Source: an uncultured Caulobacterales bacterium (lineage in GTDB: Bacteria; Pseudomonadota; Alphaproteobacteria; Caulobacterales; Maricaulaceae). Taken from it: DNA of 45,783 nucleotides. The translations under genes were made by a program, and so were the position numbers. The stretch covers positions 1-45,783 of the forward strand of contig CAKZTE010000096.1 of NCBI GenBank assembly GCA_937923115.1, read 5' to 3'. Under the pieces are notes generated by a model. That model did not search any database. It had not been told where the DNA came from and was given only the letters and a program-made list of their open reading frames with translations. Below, piece by piece: positions 1 through 9,699 of the stretch (its first letter is position 1; every line of letters begins with the position of its first letter).

Positions 1-40
1 TCAAAAGAGCTTGCTCCTTTGAGACGCATATACGTCTTGA

Positions 41-115
41 GCGGGCGTAGCTCAGTGGTAGAGCACAACCTTGCCAAGGTTGGGGTCGTGAGTTCGAATC
101 TCATCGCCCGCTCCA
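41..115 (+). tRNA. tRNA-Gly (anticodon GCC)
   Basis: GCGGGCG...CGCCCGC acceptor stem, GTAGCTCAGTGGTAGAGC D-arm, TTGCCAA anticodon loop, GTTCGAATC T-loop, encoded CCA. Confidence 0.97.
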
Positions 116-456
116 TTTTCTACATTTTGGACTGATTTGTCGTTATTATGTCCCGTACGCCGTACCCCGCACCATGGGCAGCGCATGGCGATGGCCGATT
201 TTACAGCGCTTTAGTGTCTAAAATTCAACGGAGTCTACTTCTGGCATCATCGAAAAAACAAACAAAATTGACTCGGCGCGAGGTGAGGCCCGCGAAACTC
301 CAAACATGGAACTCCAAATAAGAGGATAAATTTCAATTTAAAATAGTGTTATTAAAGTAATGCGCGCTATTGCAACTGTACAAATCCTTTACAGTCTGTT
401 AACGTGGTAACAAGAGTAATGCTGATTTGGCGTGAATCGATAAGATCGGAATCCCC

Positions 457-846
457 TTGGCGCATGTTTTAGTTGTAGATGACAGTGAGTTTGATCGCCG
501 TATGATTATGCGCGCGCTTAGCCGTACGGATAAGTCATTGGGCTTTGCGGAGCTCAGTAATGGCAGCGGCGTGCTTGAAACGCTGAAATTATCTCTCCCC
601 GACTTAATCTTGCTTGATATCCGTATGCCTGGGCCAAGCGGATTTGAGGTCTTGGACGCGATAAAAGGGCATGAAAACTTCAATAGCTGCAATGTTGTTA
701 TGATTTCAGGGTCTAAGGCCAAATGCGATAAGCAGATGGCAGAAGAGAAAGGCGCGGCGGCTTACTTCCCCAAACCTAATTCCAAGGCGGGCTATATGGC
801 TTTGGCCGAACGGATCAGCGAGACCTATTTACAATTTGCGGCTTAA
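457..846 (+). CDS. Single-domain response regulator (REC)
   Basis: VLVVDDSE, LILLDIRMPG phosphosite, MISGS, PKP motifs; TTG start. Confidence 0.88.
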   Translation: MAHVLVVDDSEFDRRMIMRALSRTDKSLGFAELSNGSGVLETLKLSLPDLILLDIRMPGPSGFEVLDAIKGHENFNSCNVVMISGSKAKCDKQMAEEKGAAAYFPKPNSKAGYMALAERISETYLQFAA

Positions 847-908
847 TGCATTGTGGCCTTGCCTCTCGGCCATGGCCGTTATACCTTAAACGCTTGGGCA
901 AATGAGGA

Positions 909-1274
909 ATGAGCGTGCTAAACATTTTACTGATTGATGATGATCCCGTTGAGCACAAGCTGATTCAAAGAATGCTGAAGGATTGTTATACGCAGCCTTA
1001 TCTTCTGCGCTACGCTGATACTGTCGACAAGGGTATCGCCATTATGAAAACGCAGCAGATTGACCTTATTCTTCTCGACGATAAGCTGAAAAACGGACTA
1101 ACGGCCGAACAATCTGTTCCGCGCCTTCGCGAATTTTCGAATAATATCGCGATGATCCTGATTTCGAGCTCAATTAACGCTGCCCACTTGCGCGATAAGG
1201 CTATCTTGGATGTTTACGATATTGTCGATAAATTTCACCTCAGAAGCCGTATTCGTGAGGGGCTGCTGACCTAG
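909..1274 (+). CDS. Single-domain response regulator (REC)
   Basis: ILLIDDDPVE, DLILLDD, LISSS, VDKF motifs. Confidence 0.85.
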   Translation: MSVLNILLIDDDPVEHKLIQRMLKDCYTQPYLLRYADTVDKGIAIMKTQQIDLILLDDKLKNGLTAEQSVPRLREFSNNIAMILISSSINAAHLRDKAILDVYDIVDKFHLRSRIREGLLT

Positions 1275-1382
1275 TTCTCATCTCAGTTGTCATGGGGCTG
1301 CACTTAAAAGATTAAATGTTGCACTATTGTGAAGGGTTCATCTTCCTTGTAGACTTACGCATCGGGGCGGGAACGGATTTAA

Positions 1383-4300
1383 ATGGCGGACAGCAAAAAA
1401 ATGGCTCCTAAGGACAAATTGACCGCGCCTTCTGCTGCAAGGTCTAATAAGAAAAAAGTGTCCATGGTCGCGATTGGGGCTTCGGCGGGCGGACTTGAGC
1501 CATTTGAGCGTTTTTTTGATGCTATGCCGGTCAATTCTGACACCGCTTTTGTCATTATTCAGCATTTGTCGCCTGATTTTGAAAGCATGATGGATGAGCT
1601 TTTATCGCGCCATTCCAGCATGGATATTGAGCGCGTCGTCAATGAGCTTCCCGTAAAACCAAACACAATTTACTTGAACCCGCCGCGGTCTAAAATGATC
1701 ATCAAGAATGGCAAGTTCATTCTCCAAGATAAGCCTGAGAGCCGTGAGCTTAATCTACCAATTGATATTTTCTTTGACTCATTTGCGCAGGAATATGGCC
1801 GCGAAGCTATTGCGATTGTTCTGTCTGGTACGGGCAGTGACGGGACGCGCGGGGCCGCCATGATTAAAGGGCATGAGGGCACAGTTTTGGTCCAAACGCC
1901 CGCTAGCGCAAAATTTGACGGCATGCCACGTTCCGTAATCGAAAGCGGAAACTTTGATGCCATGGCAACGCCGTCTGAATTGCCGACCCTCATTAAGCGA
2001 ATCCGCGAAGGTAAAACAATTGACCAGTCCTATACGGGCGAGATTGAAGACGATCCTGAAAAGCATATCTTCCTGAGATTACGTGATAAATACGGCACAG
2101 ACTTTGGCTATTACAAAGAAGCCACGCTGACGCGCCGATTTGAACGCCGCGCGACCCTCGCCGGCACAGATCTTATTGGCTATGCCAAGCGCCTCGCGAC
2201 AGACGCCGAAGAACTCGATGCCCTTTATGCGGATATGCTGATTGACGTCACCTCATTCTTTCGCGACATCAAGGGCTTTAAGGCCATAACCAAACACGCC
2301 ATTGCGCCACTTGCGGCAAAAATGACCCATGACAAGCAAATTCGCGTTTGGGTGGCCGGGTGCTCAAGCGGCGAAGAGGCTTACTCTTTCGCGATCGCAT
2401 TTGCCGAACACGCGCGGGAAAACAATATACCGCTTAATCTGAAAATTCTCGCTACAGATGTTCACCAGCGCTCTCTTGGGGCGGCGGCCGAGGGGCTTTA
2501 TCCGAAGTCCTCATTGACGGGTTTAACTGAAGAGCAAATCGAGCGCTATTTCGAAAAGCATGTTGATTATTATCAAGTGCGTCAGCAATTGCGCCGACTT
2601 GTTGTGTTTAGCCGTCATAACCTTTTGCGCGATCCGCCGTTCACGCGCATGGACCTTGTCAGTTGCCGCAATGTGATGATCTATTTTAAAGAGCAAGCCC
2701 AGCAAAAGACCTTGGCGCTGTTTCACTTTGCTCTGCGCACCGATGCGTTTTTATTCCTCGGCCCCAGCGAGTCGCTTGGACGGCTAGAGGACGAGTTTGA
2801 AACGCTCGACCGACGCTGGAAGATTTACAAAAAATTGCGTGATGTGCGCCTGCTTGAAGCGACCTCTCTTCTGCCGCGCGATAGTGCCAATCGGCCAAAG
2901 CCGGAATTTACGCCGCCCTATCTCACGGGCCGTACGGGCACATTGCAGCGTTTCCAAAAAGCGCATGGCGAAGCCTTGGAGATGATGCTCAAGGACTTTG
3001 CGCCTCCAGGCTTCCTTTTGAATAAGAAAGGCGAAATTGTTCACGTCTTCGGGAATGCTGGCAAATTTGTATCCATTGACGGCGGCGTGTTTAGTAACCT
3101 CATCGTCGACCTCATTGATCCACAGCTCAAGCTTGCTGTGATGACAGGGCTTGAGCGTTTAACGGCGGCTGAAAAACTAACATTTGAGCGCCGCGTGATT
3201 ATGACCGATGATGACGGGATTTTGGAACAATCTGTCGTCGTCTCGCTAAAATCTCTATCCGAGAGCACGATTGGCCCGAACCACTTCTTGCTGACGTTGG
3301 TGTCATCGGTCCACGACCGCCTGGCAGAGGAGCCGTTGCCTAAGTATTTGGATGCGGGCGAATCCTCCCAGCTCTTGCAAAACCGGATCAAGGATTTGGA
3401 GCGTGATTTGGGCTCAACCGAGCAAAGCCTTCAGGCTTTGGTCGAAGAACTGCAAACCAGTAACGAAGAGCTCCAGGCCACGAATGAAGAATTGATGGCG
3501 TCAAACGAAGAGCTGCAGTCCACAAATGAGGAACTGCATTCTGTAAACGAAGAACTTTACACTGTTAGCTCAGAGCATCAGCGTAAAATTGATGAGCTGA
3601 CCGTCCTTAGCGATGATATGAATCTGCTGCTTCATGCGACATCAATTGGTATTTTGTTCCTAGGCGAGAACCTACATATTCGCCGGTTTACACCGTCTGC
3701 GGCCGAAGTCTTTAATCTTATGGCCCAAGACATTAGCCGGCCGTTTGCGCATACCACCTATAAATTCCAAGACAAGTCGTTTCAGAAAAAAGTCAAAACG
3801 GTTCTCAAAACTGAAGTGCCACATGCCCAAGAGGTGCAGGTTGAGGGTAAGACCTATATTCTCACTATTCTGCCTTATGTGACAGCTGTAAAAGAGGCGT
3901 CTGGCATTGTGATTACAATGGTCGAGATTACAGACCTTAAAGCGGCCGAACGGGCCCGAATTGCCGAGAAAGAAATCTACGAAACTGTGCTCAATGATCT
4001 GTCAGAAGCCGTCTTCCGGGTGCACTTATCTGATGGCACGCTGGTTACGTGTAATGAGCAATTTGTTAACCGCTATTGCCCAGACCTAAAGATTAATCAG
4101 GTTATCGGCAAAACGCTTGAAGAGGTTGTTGACCCTGAATTCAAGACAACTATTTTTGATCGCGTGAAAGGCCAGAAAGTCGGAGAGTTGACAACCGTCC
4201 TCATGAAACGCGATGGCATCGTTACGTCAGGTCAGTTGAGATTGCTTGCCGATGAAAAAGGCAACCCTGAGGTTTTGCAAGCGACCGCGATGGATATCAC

Positions 4301-5513
4301 GGCGCAGTACCGATACACAGAGGCGCTTGAGGAAATCCTGAAGGTTGAAGAAGTCGGAAGCTATAAATTTGACGAGGGTGTCGATCTCGAAAAGCTTTTA
4401 GAAATTGGCCGTAATTACCTTGATGTGCCTTATGCTCTGATAACAAAAACCGATGATGACAAAAGCATAATTACACACGCTAAGGGCTTTAAAAAAGCGC
4501 CCAAAGATAGCGATGCGGCCGTTTTTTACAATTTTGAAGACGTCTTAGAGGAGGGTCTCGACTCACTTGTTATGACACATGTTGAGAACAACATGATTGA
4601 GAACGCATTGGGTCTAAAGGACTATATAGGTGTGAGAATTTTGACCCATCGTGAAAAATATGGGATAATGCATTTTGCTAATAATAATGCCCGCAACAAA
4701 CCATTTACGGATATGGAACGCAACGTTGTCCAGTTGCTGTCGCGCTTAGCGGGATTCTTCCTTGATCGAAAAATTCAACTTGAGAATATTCAAAAGCGGC
4801 AGGAAGCTCTTGAAAACGTCAATGAAGGTTTGAACCGCTTTACCTATCTGGCATCACATGATTTGCAAGAACCTTTGCGTAAAATTCAGCAAAGTGGTGA
4901 AATGCTCCATATTGATACGGAAGGGTTACTTGATGAAGACAGTGCTTATTTCTTAAAAATCATGATTGAAGCCTCGGGGCGTATGCGCTCGTTGATTGAC
5001 GACCTTCTGCTTTATTCAGCTTCTGCGAATCAGGACTTTGTTACGGAGGATATTGATCTCGAACGGCTCATCGAACAAGCGGTTAAAGATTTGCAAGGCT
5101 CCATTAATGAGTCTAATGCTACGGTGCATGTCGCCAGCCTGCCCATTGTGGCATGTGATCCCGTTATTATGAAGCAAGTTTTTGTTAATATACTTAGTAA
5201 CAGCCTAAAATACAGGCATGAGGGTACAGAGCCAAAAATCACAGTCTCTGCAAAGACACTAAAATCCGTTACTCACCTTAGCTTTAAAGATAATGGGATT
5301 GGCATGGAGCTTGACGGTAAGATTGATATTTTCGAACCCTTTATTAGGCTCCATTCAAAAACTGTTTATTCTGGTTCAGGCATCGGACTCGCAATCTGTA
5401 AAACAGTTTGCGACCGACATGGTTGGGAAATAGATGTTAAAAGTAAGTTGGATGAAGGCACCGAGGTTATTTTTATTATTCAAAATTCACAAGTAACTAA
5501 AAAATACCCCTAG
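1383..5513 (+). CDS. CheB-CheR fusion with coiled coil, PAS, GAF-like and histidine kinase domains
   Basis: CheB: AIGASAGGLEPFERFF, QHLSPDFES, SGTGSDGTRGA; CheR: CSSGEEAYSFAIAF, CRNVMIYF; NEEL heptad coiled coil; HisKA SHDLQEPLRKI; HATPase NILSNSLKYR and GSGIGLAICK. Confidence 0.93.
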   Translation: MADSKKMAPKDKLTAPSAARSNKKKVSMVAIGASAGGLEPFERFFDAMPVNSDTAFVIIQHLSPDFESMMDELLSRHSSMDIERVVNELPVKPNTIYLNPPRSKMIIKNGKFILQDKPESRELNLPIDIFFDSFAQEYGREAIAIVLSGTGSDGTRGAAMIKGHEGTVLVQTPASAKFDGMPRSVIESGNFDAMATPSELPTLIKRIREGKTIDQSYTGEIEDDPEKHIFLRLRDKYGTDFGYYKEATLTRRFERRATLAGTDLIGYAKRLATDAEELDALYADMLIDVTSFFRDIKGFKAITKHAIAPLAAKMTHDKQIRVWVAGCSSGEEAYSFAIAFAEHARENNIPLNLKILATDVHQRSLGAAAEGLYPKSSLTGLTEEQIERYFEKHVDYYQVRQQLRRLVVFSRHNLLRDPPFTRMDLVSCRNVMIYFKEQAQQKTLALFHFALRTDAFLFLGPSESLGRLEDEFETLDRRWKIYKKLRDVRLLEATSLLPRDSANRPKPEFTPPYLTGRTGTLQRFQKAHGEALEMMLKDFAPPGFLLNKKGEIVHVFGNAGKFVSIDGGVFSNLIVDLIDPQLKLAVMTGLERLTAAEKLTFERRVIMTDDDGILEQSVVVSLKSLSESTIGPNHFLLTLVSSVHDRLAEEPLPKYLDAGESSQLLQNRIKDLERDLGSTEQSLQALVEELQTSNEELQATNEELMASNEELQSTNEELHSVNEELYTVSSEHQRKIDELTVLSDDMNLLLHATSIGILFLGENLHIRRFTPSAAEVFNLMAQDISRPFAHTTYKFQDKSFQKKVKTVLKTEVPHAQEVQVEGKTYILTILPYVTAVKEASGIVITMVEITDLKAAERARIAEKEIYETVLNDLSEAVFRVHLSDGTLVTCNEQFVNRYCPDLKINQVIGKTLEEVVDPEFKTTIFDRVKGQKVGELTTVLMKRDGIVTSGQLRLLADEKGNPEVLQATAMDITAQYRYTEALEEILKVEEVGSYKFDEGVDLEKLLEIGRNYLDVPYALITKTDDDKSIITHAKGFKKAPKDSDAAVFYNFEDVLEEGLDSLVMTHVENNMIENALGLKDYIGVRILTHREKYGIMHFANNNARNKPFTDMERNVVQLLSRLAGFFLDRKIQLENIQKRQEALENVNEGLNRFTYLASHDLQEPLRKIQQSGEMLHIDTEGLLDEDSAYFLKIMIEASGRMRSLIDDLLLYSASANQDFVTEDIDLERLIEQAVKDLQGSINESNATVHVASLPIVACDPVIMKQVFVNILSNSLKYRHEGTEPKITVSAKTLKSVTHLSFKDNGIGMELDGKIDIFEPFIRLHSKTVYSGSGIGLAICKTVCDRHGWEIDVKSKLDEGTEVIFIIQNSQVTKKYP

Positions 5514-5586
5514 GTTAAACTTTCATTTACCATATAAATTGTATGAGGATTAACCATTATGGTGTAATAATTATCATGCATGATAT

Positions 5587-6048
5587 TTGGTGCAAAATGA
5601 TAGTACTCTGGTGAATTGTATGACTTATAGTAACGCCCCGCTGCGTATCGTTATGGTGGATGATGACAAGGATGATATATTTTTAACCAGAATGGCATTT
5701 AAACGCGCTGATTTAACCTCAATATTCATGGGTTTGGAATCGGGTAAAGACCTTTTCGACTATATTAAAAACAATGGCATTGGTTCGATAGATTTGCTCC
5801 TGCTGGACCTTAATATGCCAGTTCAGGATGGTCATGCCATTTTAAAAGAGCTTGCCGACTATCCGCATTTTAAAGAACTTTGCACGGTTATGTTTTCAAC
5901 GTCGCGTCGGGTTGTTGATAAAGAGGTTTCTAAGAATTTGGGTGCAACGGCATTTATAGTGAAACCAAGCACTGCTCCCGAAACAGACGCTTTTGTTAAA
6001 AATGTATCTGAAATTGTTCGATCACGTGAGTATGCAGTTGCTTGCTAA
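5587..6048 (+). CDS. Response regulator, Rcp1-like REC (ATG at 5620 is an alternative start)
   Basis: LRIVMVDDDKDDIFLTRMAF, LLLLDLNMPVQDG, VKPS. Confidence 0.9.
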   Translation: MVQNDSTLVNCMTYSNAPLRIVMVDDDKDDIFLTRMAFKRADLTSIFMGLESGKDLFDYIKNNGIGSIDLLLLDLNMPVQDGHAILKELADYPHFKELCTVMFSTSRRVVDKEVSKNLGATAFIVKPSTAPETDAFVKNVSEIVRSREYAVAC

Positions 6049-6190
6049 TGACAATTAGCATTTAAACTGATCTGTGATAAATCCAATTTTAAAGCCTAAT
6101 AATAGCCCAACTTGGCGCTGAACAAAATAGCTGTTTTTCGACCGTAATTAGTATAAGCATAACGCAAGAGCGTTAGTAGGCGAGCTGGTT

Positions 6191-6616
6191 ATGAAAAAAG
6201 TAGCAATTCAGAGAAGTTATGGTGAAAATCAGTCGTCATGGAAGCGGGTTTTTGAGTTAAATTCGTTCGAAGTTGAATCGTGTAGCGATCATGAACAATT
6301 TCGACTTTTGCTGGATAAAGGACAGTATGACCTGTTAATTATCGAACTTTGTCCGCACAAGAAAGTTAATAATCTTACCAGCCTATTGAACATTATAAAG
6401 CTTGGCAAACTTGCTCCTCCAACAATTATAATTTTGCAAGAAGACATGTGTATGTTGTACAGGTCAGACCTAAAAGAATTCGTTAAAAGAAGATTTTTTA
6501 ATAGAAACGCCAAAATAATTTCCAAACCCTTTGTCGTTCCAGACCTTATAAGTGAGTCGATTGATTTATTGGATAATTCAGCACAATTTGATCCAATGTT
6601 GGCTCGGCTGTATTAA
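6191..6616 (+). CDS. Degenerate receiver-like (pseudo-REC) protein
   Basis: REC-length alpha/beta pattern, YDLLIIELCP at the phosphosite strand, ISKPF in the Lys position; acidic DD pocket absent. Confidence 0.65.
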   Translation: MKKVAIQRSYGENQSSWKRVFELNSFEVESCSDHEQFRLLLDKGQYDLLIIELCPHKKVNNLTSLLNIIKLGKLAPPTIIILQEDMCMLYRSDLKEFVKRRFFNRNAKIISKPFVVPDLISESIDLLDNSAQFDPMLARLY

Positions 6617-6661
6617 ATTAACTGAAAATGGGTTAAGATGCGTTGAGGTTCGGGGGTAAAA

Positions 6662-7081
6662 ATGAGTTCAGGAGAAAACCTATTACGCATTGTAATGGTT
6701 GATGACGATCGAGACGATATCTTTTTAACAAAAATGGCTTTTAAAAAATTCCCCGCGCCATATACGTTCACTGGGCTTACTTCAGGTGATAATTTCTTTA
6801 CGCACATCGAAACAAACGGGATAGAGTCGATTGATTTGGTTCTTTTAGATTTGAACATGCCCGTCAGAGATGGGCATGATGTATTAGCGGAACTTCAAAC
6901 TTACCCAAATTTTGAAAATCTGACTGTAATTATTTTCACGACATCTAATCGTAGTTTTGATAAAGATATATCTGAAGTTTTAGGCGCGGACGCTTACTTC
7001 GTTAAGCCTGCTACAAAAGTTGAAGTAAATGAATTCTTACGGCTTGTATCGGAGATAGTTAAAGCGCCAAAGCCAATTTAG
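6662..7081 (+). CDS. Response regulator, Rcp1-like REC, paralogous to the 5587 gene
   Basis: LRIVMVDDDRDDIFLTKMAF, LVLLDLNMPVRDG, TTS, VKPAT. Confidence 0.9.
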   Translation: MSSGENLLRIVMVDDDRDDIFLTKMAFKKFPAPYTFTGLTSGDNFFTHIETNGIESIDLVLLDLNMPVRDGHDVLAELQTYPNFENLTVIIFTTSNRSFDKDISEVLGADAYFVKPATKVEVNEFLRLVSEIVKAPKPI

Positions 7082-7105
7082 CTGTTTCTCGCAAATGATT
7101 TGTCA

Positions 7106-7597
7106 CTAAGACATCATAGACGTTTTCGCTTGCCGAATAAGAACCTCTTCATGCACGTCATTGCCGCGTACATTCCAAAACAAGATTGTTTTCTTGATGA
7201 ATAGCTCTTCTTTCGCGCCGTAATCCCCATCTGCGATGGCTACTTTTACCATGGCGGTCAGCACGTCCAGCTTCTGCGGCAGGTGACGCATGTGGCTAAA
7301 GATGTCGATTAGCGTTTCTTCATAGGCCAAGCTCTCAATGACCGCGACAAGGTCGGCCTTATTGTGGACAAACCAGTCAAAGACCATTTTGCGAGTCATA
7401 ACAACTTTTGGATCAATCACGGCGGCAAGCTCAATCATAACGTCTTGATAGGTATCAAGCTCTTCTTTGACGACTTTTCCGTTCGCAACAACGATGAGCC
7501 CGACAAGCTTAAAAATTTGCTTCCAATTTGAGGCGCCAAACCGTCTTTCGGATGCGACAATGCGTTTCTTTGAGTCACTAACGTCTGATGATGTCAT
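7106..7597 (-). CDS. TerB-like (tellurite resistance TerB/DUF533-type) helical protein
   Basis: All-helical ORF with MVKVAIADGDYGAKEELFIKK; ATG at 7597 preferred over the longer ORF start at 7645. Confidence 0.55.
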   Translation of the reverse strand: MTSSDVSDSKKRIVASERRFGASNWKQIFKLVGLIVVANGKVVKEELDTYQDVMIELAAVIDPKVVMTRKMVFDWFVHNKADLVAVIESLAYEETLIDIFSHMRHLPQKLDVLTAMVKVAIADGDYGAKEELFIKKTILFWNVRGNDVHEEVLIRQAKTSMMS

Positions 7598-8010
7598 TGT
7601 AAGTCCTAATTTCGTTTGACTATAATGGCATTGACATCTTAACAATGTGTTATGAAGTGGCCAGATTAACAGTCAGGTTGCAAATTACAAAACATCGCCC
7701 AAAAATGCAAGGTCAATGCCAGGTTCAACTCCTAATAGTTATATAGCAAGACGTTTACACTCTAGAAACCATAAAATGGTTAATGGATATTAACTTTTTG
7801 ACGTCCACATTTAACCTGTGGAAAACCTCGGTTTTATTGGGGATATTAACCTTTTTCAGCTGATTTTAAACTCTTAAATTGCAAAGATTTCAAAATTTGA
7901 ACGTCCTAAAATGAACGGGCGGCCTGCTTGCGTTCATCTTCATGCGCTAATGAGAAGGTGTTGGTATTTTAGCGCGACCTCTTGGCTGTGCTCGAAGAAA
8001 GGCTTTTAAA

Positions 8011-8730
8011 ATGACGATGATGCTCATTCCGTTAAAAGATTTAACCGCGCTTGATAATGTTCAGCGGTTTTCTGCTCGCAGACGCCGTGAGCTTGATCCC
8101 ATTAAACGCTCCATCACAAATGATGGCCTTCTCAATCCGCTTATCGTTATGAAGCAAAGCGGTCGTTATCAAGTAATTGACGGTAAAAAGCGTCTACAAG
8201 TCATTCGCCAGCTCGTGAAAACCAAAAAGCAAACACGCGCGCTGAACAAGATTCCATGCGTCATTCAAGAGACTCCATCACACGTTATTTCCGAACCCAG
8301 CCGCCCAATGCTGCTGAGCGGGCCAGAACTTGCGCACGCGATTATAACGCAGATGGATTTGGGGCATCCGCCTGTCTCCGTGGCGCAACGCTTTGAGTGC
8401 GGCATTAACGTCGTAGAGGACGCAATGAGCCTCAAGTCGCTGCACCCGACAATGTTGACACATTTCAACAATAAAGCGATCACGCTTGAGCAAGCGTCGG
8501 CCTTTGCGACTATTCCAAACCCTGAAGCACAGCTCAGCCTGCTATTGCAGCTTGGCCCGTTCGTTTCGAATATGGACATTATTGAGGCGATTAAATCAGG
8601 CGAGACGGTTATTGAGGTCCCAAATGGCGACGTCGTTATCTTACCAAGCCGCACGCAAACCCCGGCGCGCCGCCCGCTGGCCGCTACCAAGACGCGAGAT
8701 AACATTTACCCCTTACACGCCGCTGCTTAA
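8011..8730 (+). CDS. ParB/RepB/Spo0J-like nuclease-fold and HTH protein
   Basis: ParB N-domain pattern: IPLKDLTALDNVQRFSARRRRELDPIKRSITNDGLLNPLIVMKQSGRYQVIDGKKRL, followed by an HTH-like region. Confidence 0.8.
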   Translation: MTMMLIPLKDLTALDNVQRFSARRRRELDPIKRSITNDGLLNPLIVMKQSGRYQVIDGKKRLQVIRQLVKTKKQTRALNKIPCVIQETPSHVISEPSRPMLLSGPELAHAIITQMDLGHPPVSVAQRFECGINVVEDAMSLKSLHPTMLTHFNNKAITLEQASAFATIPNPEAQLSLLLQLGPFVSNMDIIEAIKSGETVIEVPNGDVVILPSRTQTPARRPLAATKTRDNIYPLHAAA

Positions 8731-8812
8731 TTTCAGCCTTCCCCGGCAATAACAAGCAGTGTCGTCCCGCACAAAATAGTATAGCCCCTCCCTTGGCTAC
8801 TATGTGTGCATA

Positions 8813-8846
8813 ACAGCCGGAGCCTTGTGCTCCGGCTGTTTCTTTT
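8813..8846 (+). terminator. Rho-independent terminator
   Basis: Perfect 11-bp stem ACAGCCGGAGC/GCTCCGGCTGT followed by TTCTTTT. Confidence 0.85.
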
Positions 8847-9699
8847 ATCGAGCGCTACTCATTAATGAACAGCTTCTAAAGAGTTGGTCCTGCGTTTGTG
8901 TTCAAAAGGACGTGTGGCGTTCGCTATTTTATAGTCATAATAGTAAGCCCACACCGTTAAACAGGCGAGCTTGTTTGCGCATTTGAACGTCAGGAGATTG
9001 TTTAGGCATTTTTGTTCGCGGTCAAACGGAGGTTTGTAACCCATTATTTCATGCGTCTCTTGGAGCGCTATTTCAGACTCGGCCGCGGAATCCGCGCGGT
9101 ATACGTCGGTCAAGGGGTCTAACCACGATTGAATGTTTCTCAAAAGAGAACTGCTGTAAGGCTCAGATATCATAAAAGTCTACGGGTTGGTCGAGAGAGG
9201 CCGGGGCGGCATCTTGCCCTTAAATATGCGGGAGTCTTTCTGAACGAAAGCCGACTCTGGCAGGCCTGGAAGGGTTAAATAGAATTCATTATGAATTTTC
9301 TCTTAATCACATCCCCGCCGCTCCCACCTCATGCCGAAAAAGGTCCGCGCGGGCCGCGATTCTGGCAGGCCTGAGATACATAATAATGTCGTGACATCGC
9401 TATAATAGCGCTAGGATATCTTTGGCACGGAGTTTGCTACAATAGCAGGCGACGAGGGGTCGTGAGAGATAGAGGGGATTGCAATTATTGTTATCTCATT
9501 GTTTAAAGTGTATTTTTTAAGCAAATACGACTGCTTTTTTACCTAACAAGGTCTTAAAAACAGTTGAAATTTGGCTCAGCCTGTGACAATGGCTCCACAG
9601 GATGACTTAAGAAATCGTACGAATTTTCGGTCTTGCTGAAATGACGAATGAGGAAATAGTTGTGAATATGAATTTAACGAAACGTGGGGCTATGTTTCA

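Noticed and set aside
1-40. Two small hairpins just upstream of the tRNA
   Set aside because: Short imperfect stems at the window edge; could be the tail of an upstream gene or tRNA spacer, not interpretable without more sequence.
3420-3600. Repetitive DNA (ACGAAGAGCT-like units) within the large kinase gene
   Set aside because: Encodes the heptad NEEL coiled coil normal for CheB-CheR-PAS kinases; not an independent repeat element.
8862-9173. Minus-strand 103-aa ORF
   Set aside because: No recognisable family, no clear ribosome-binding site before the ATG, and it overlaps the downstream side of a terminator region; coding status unsupported.
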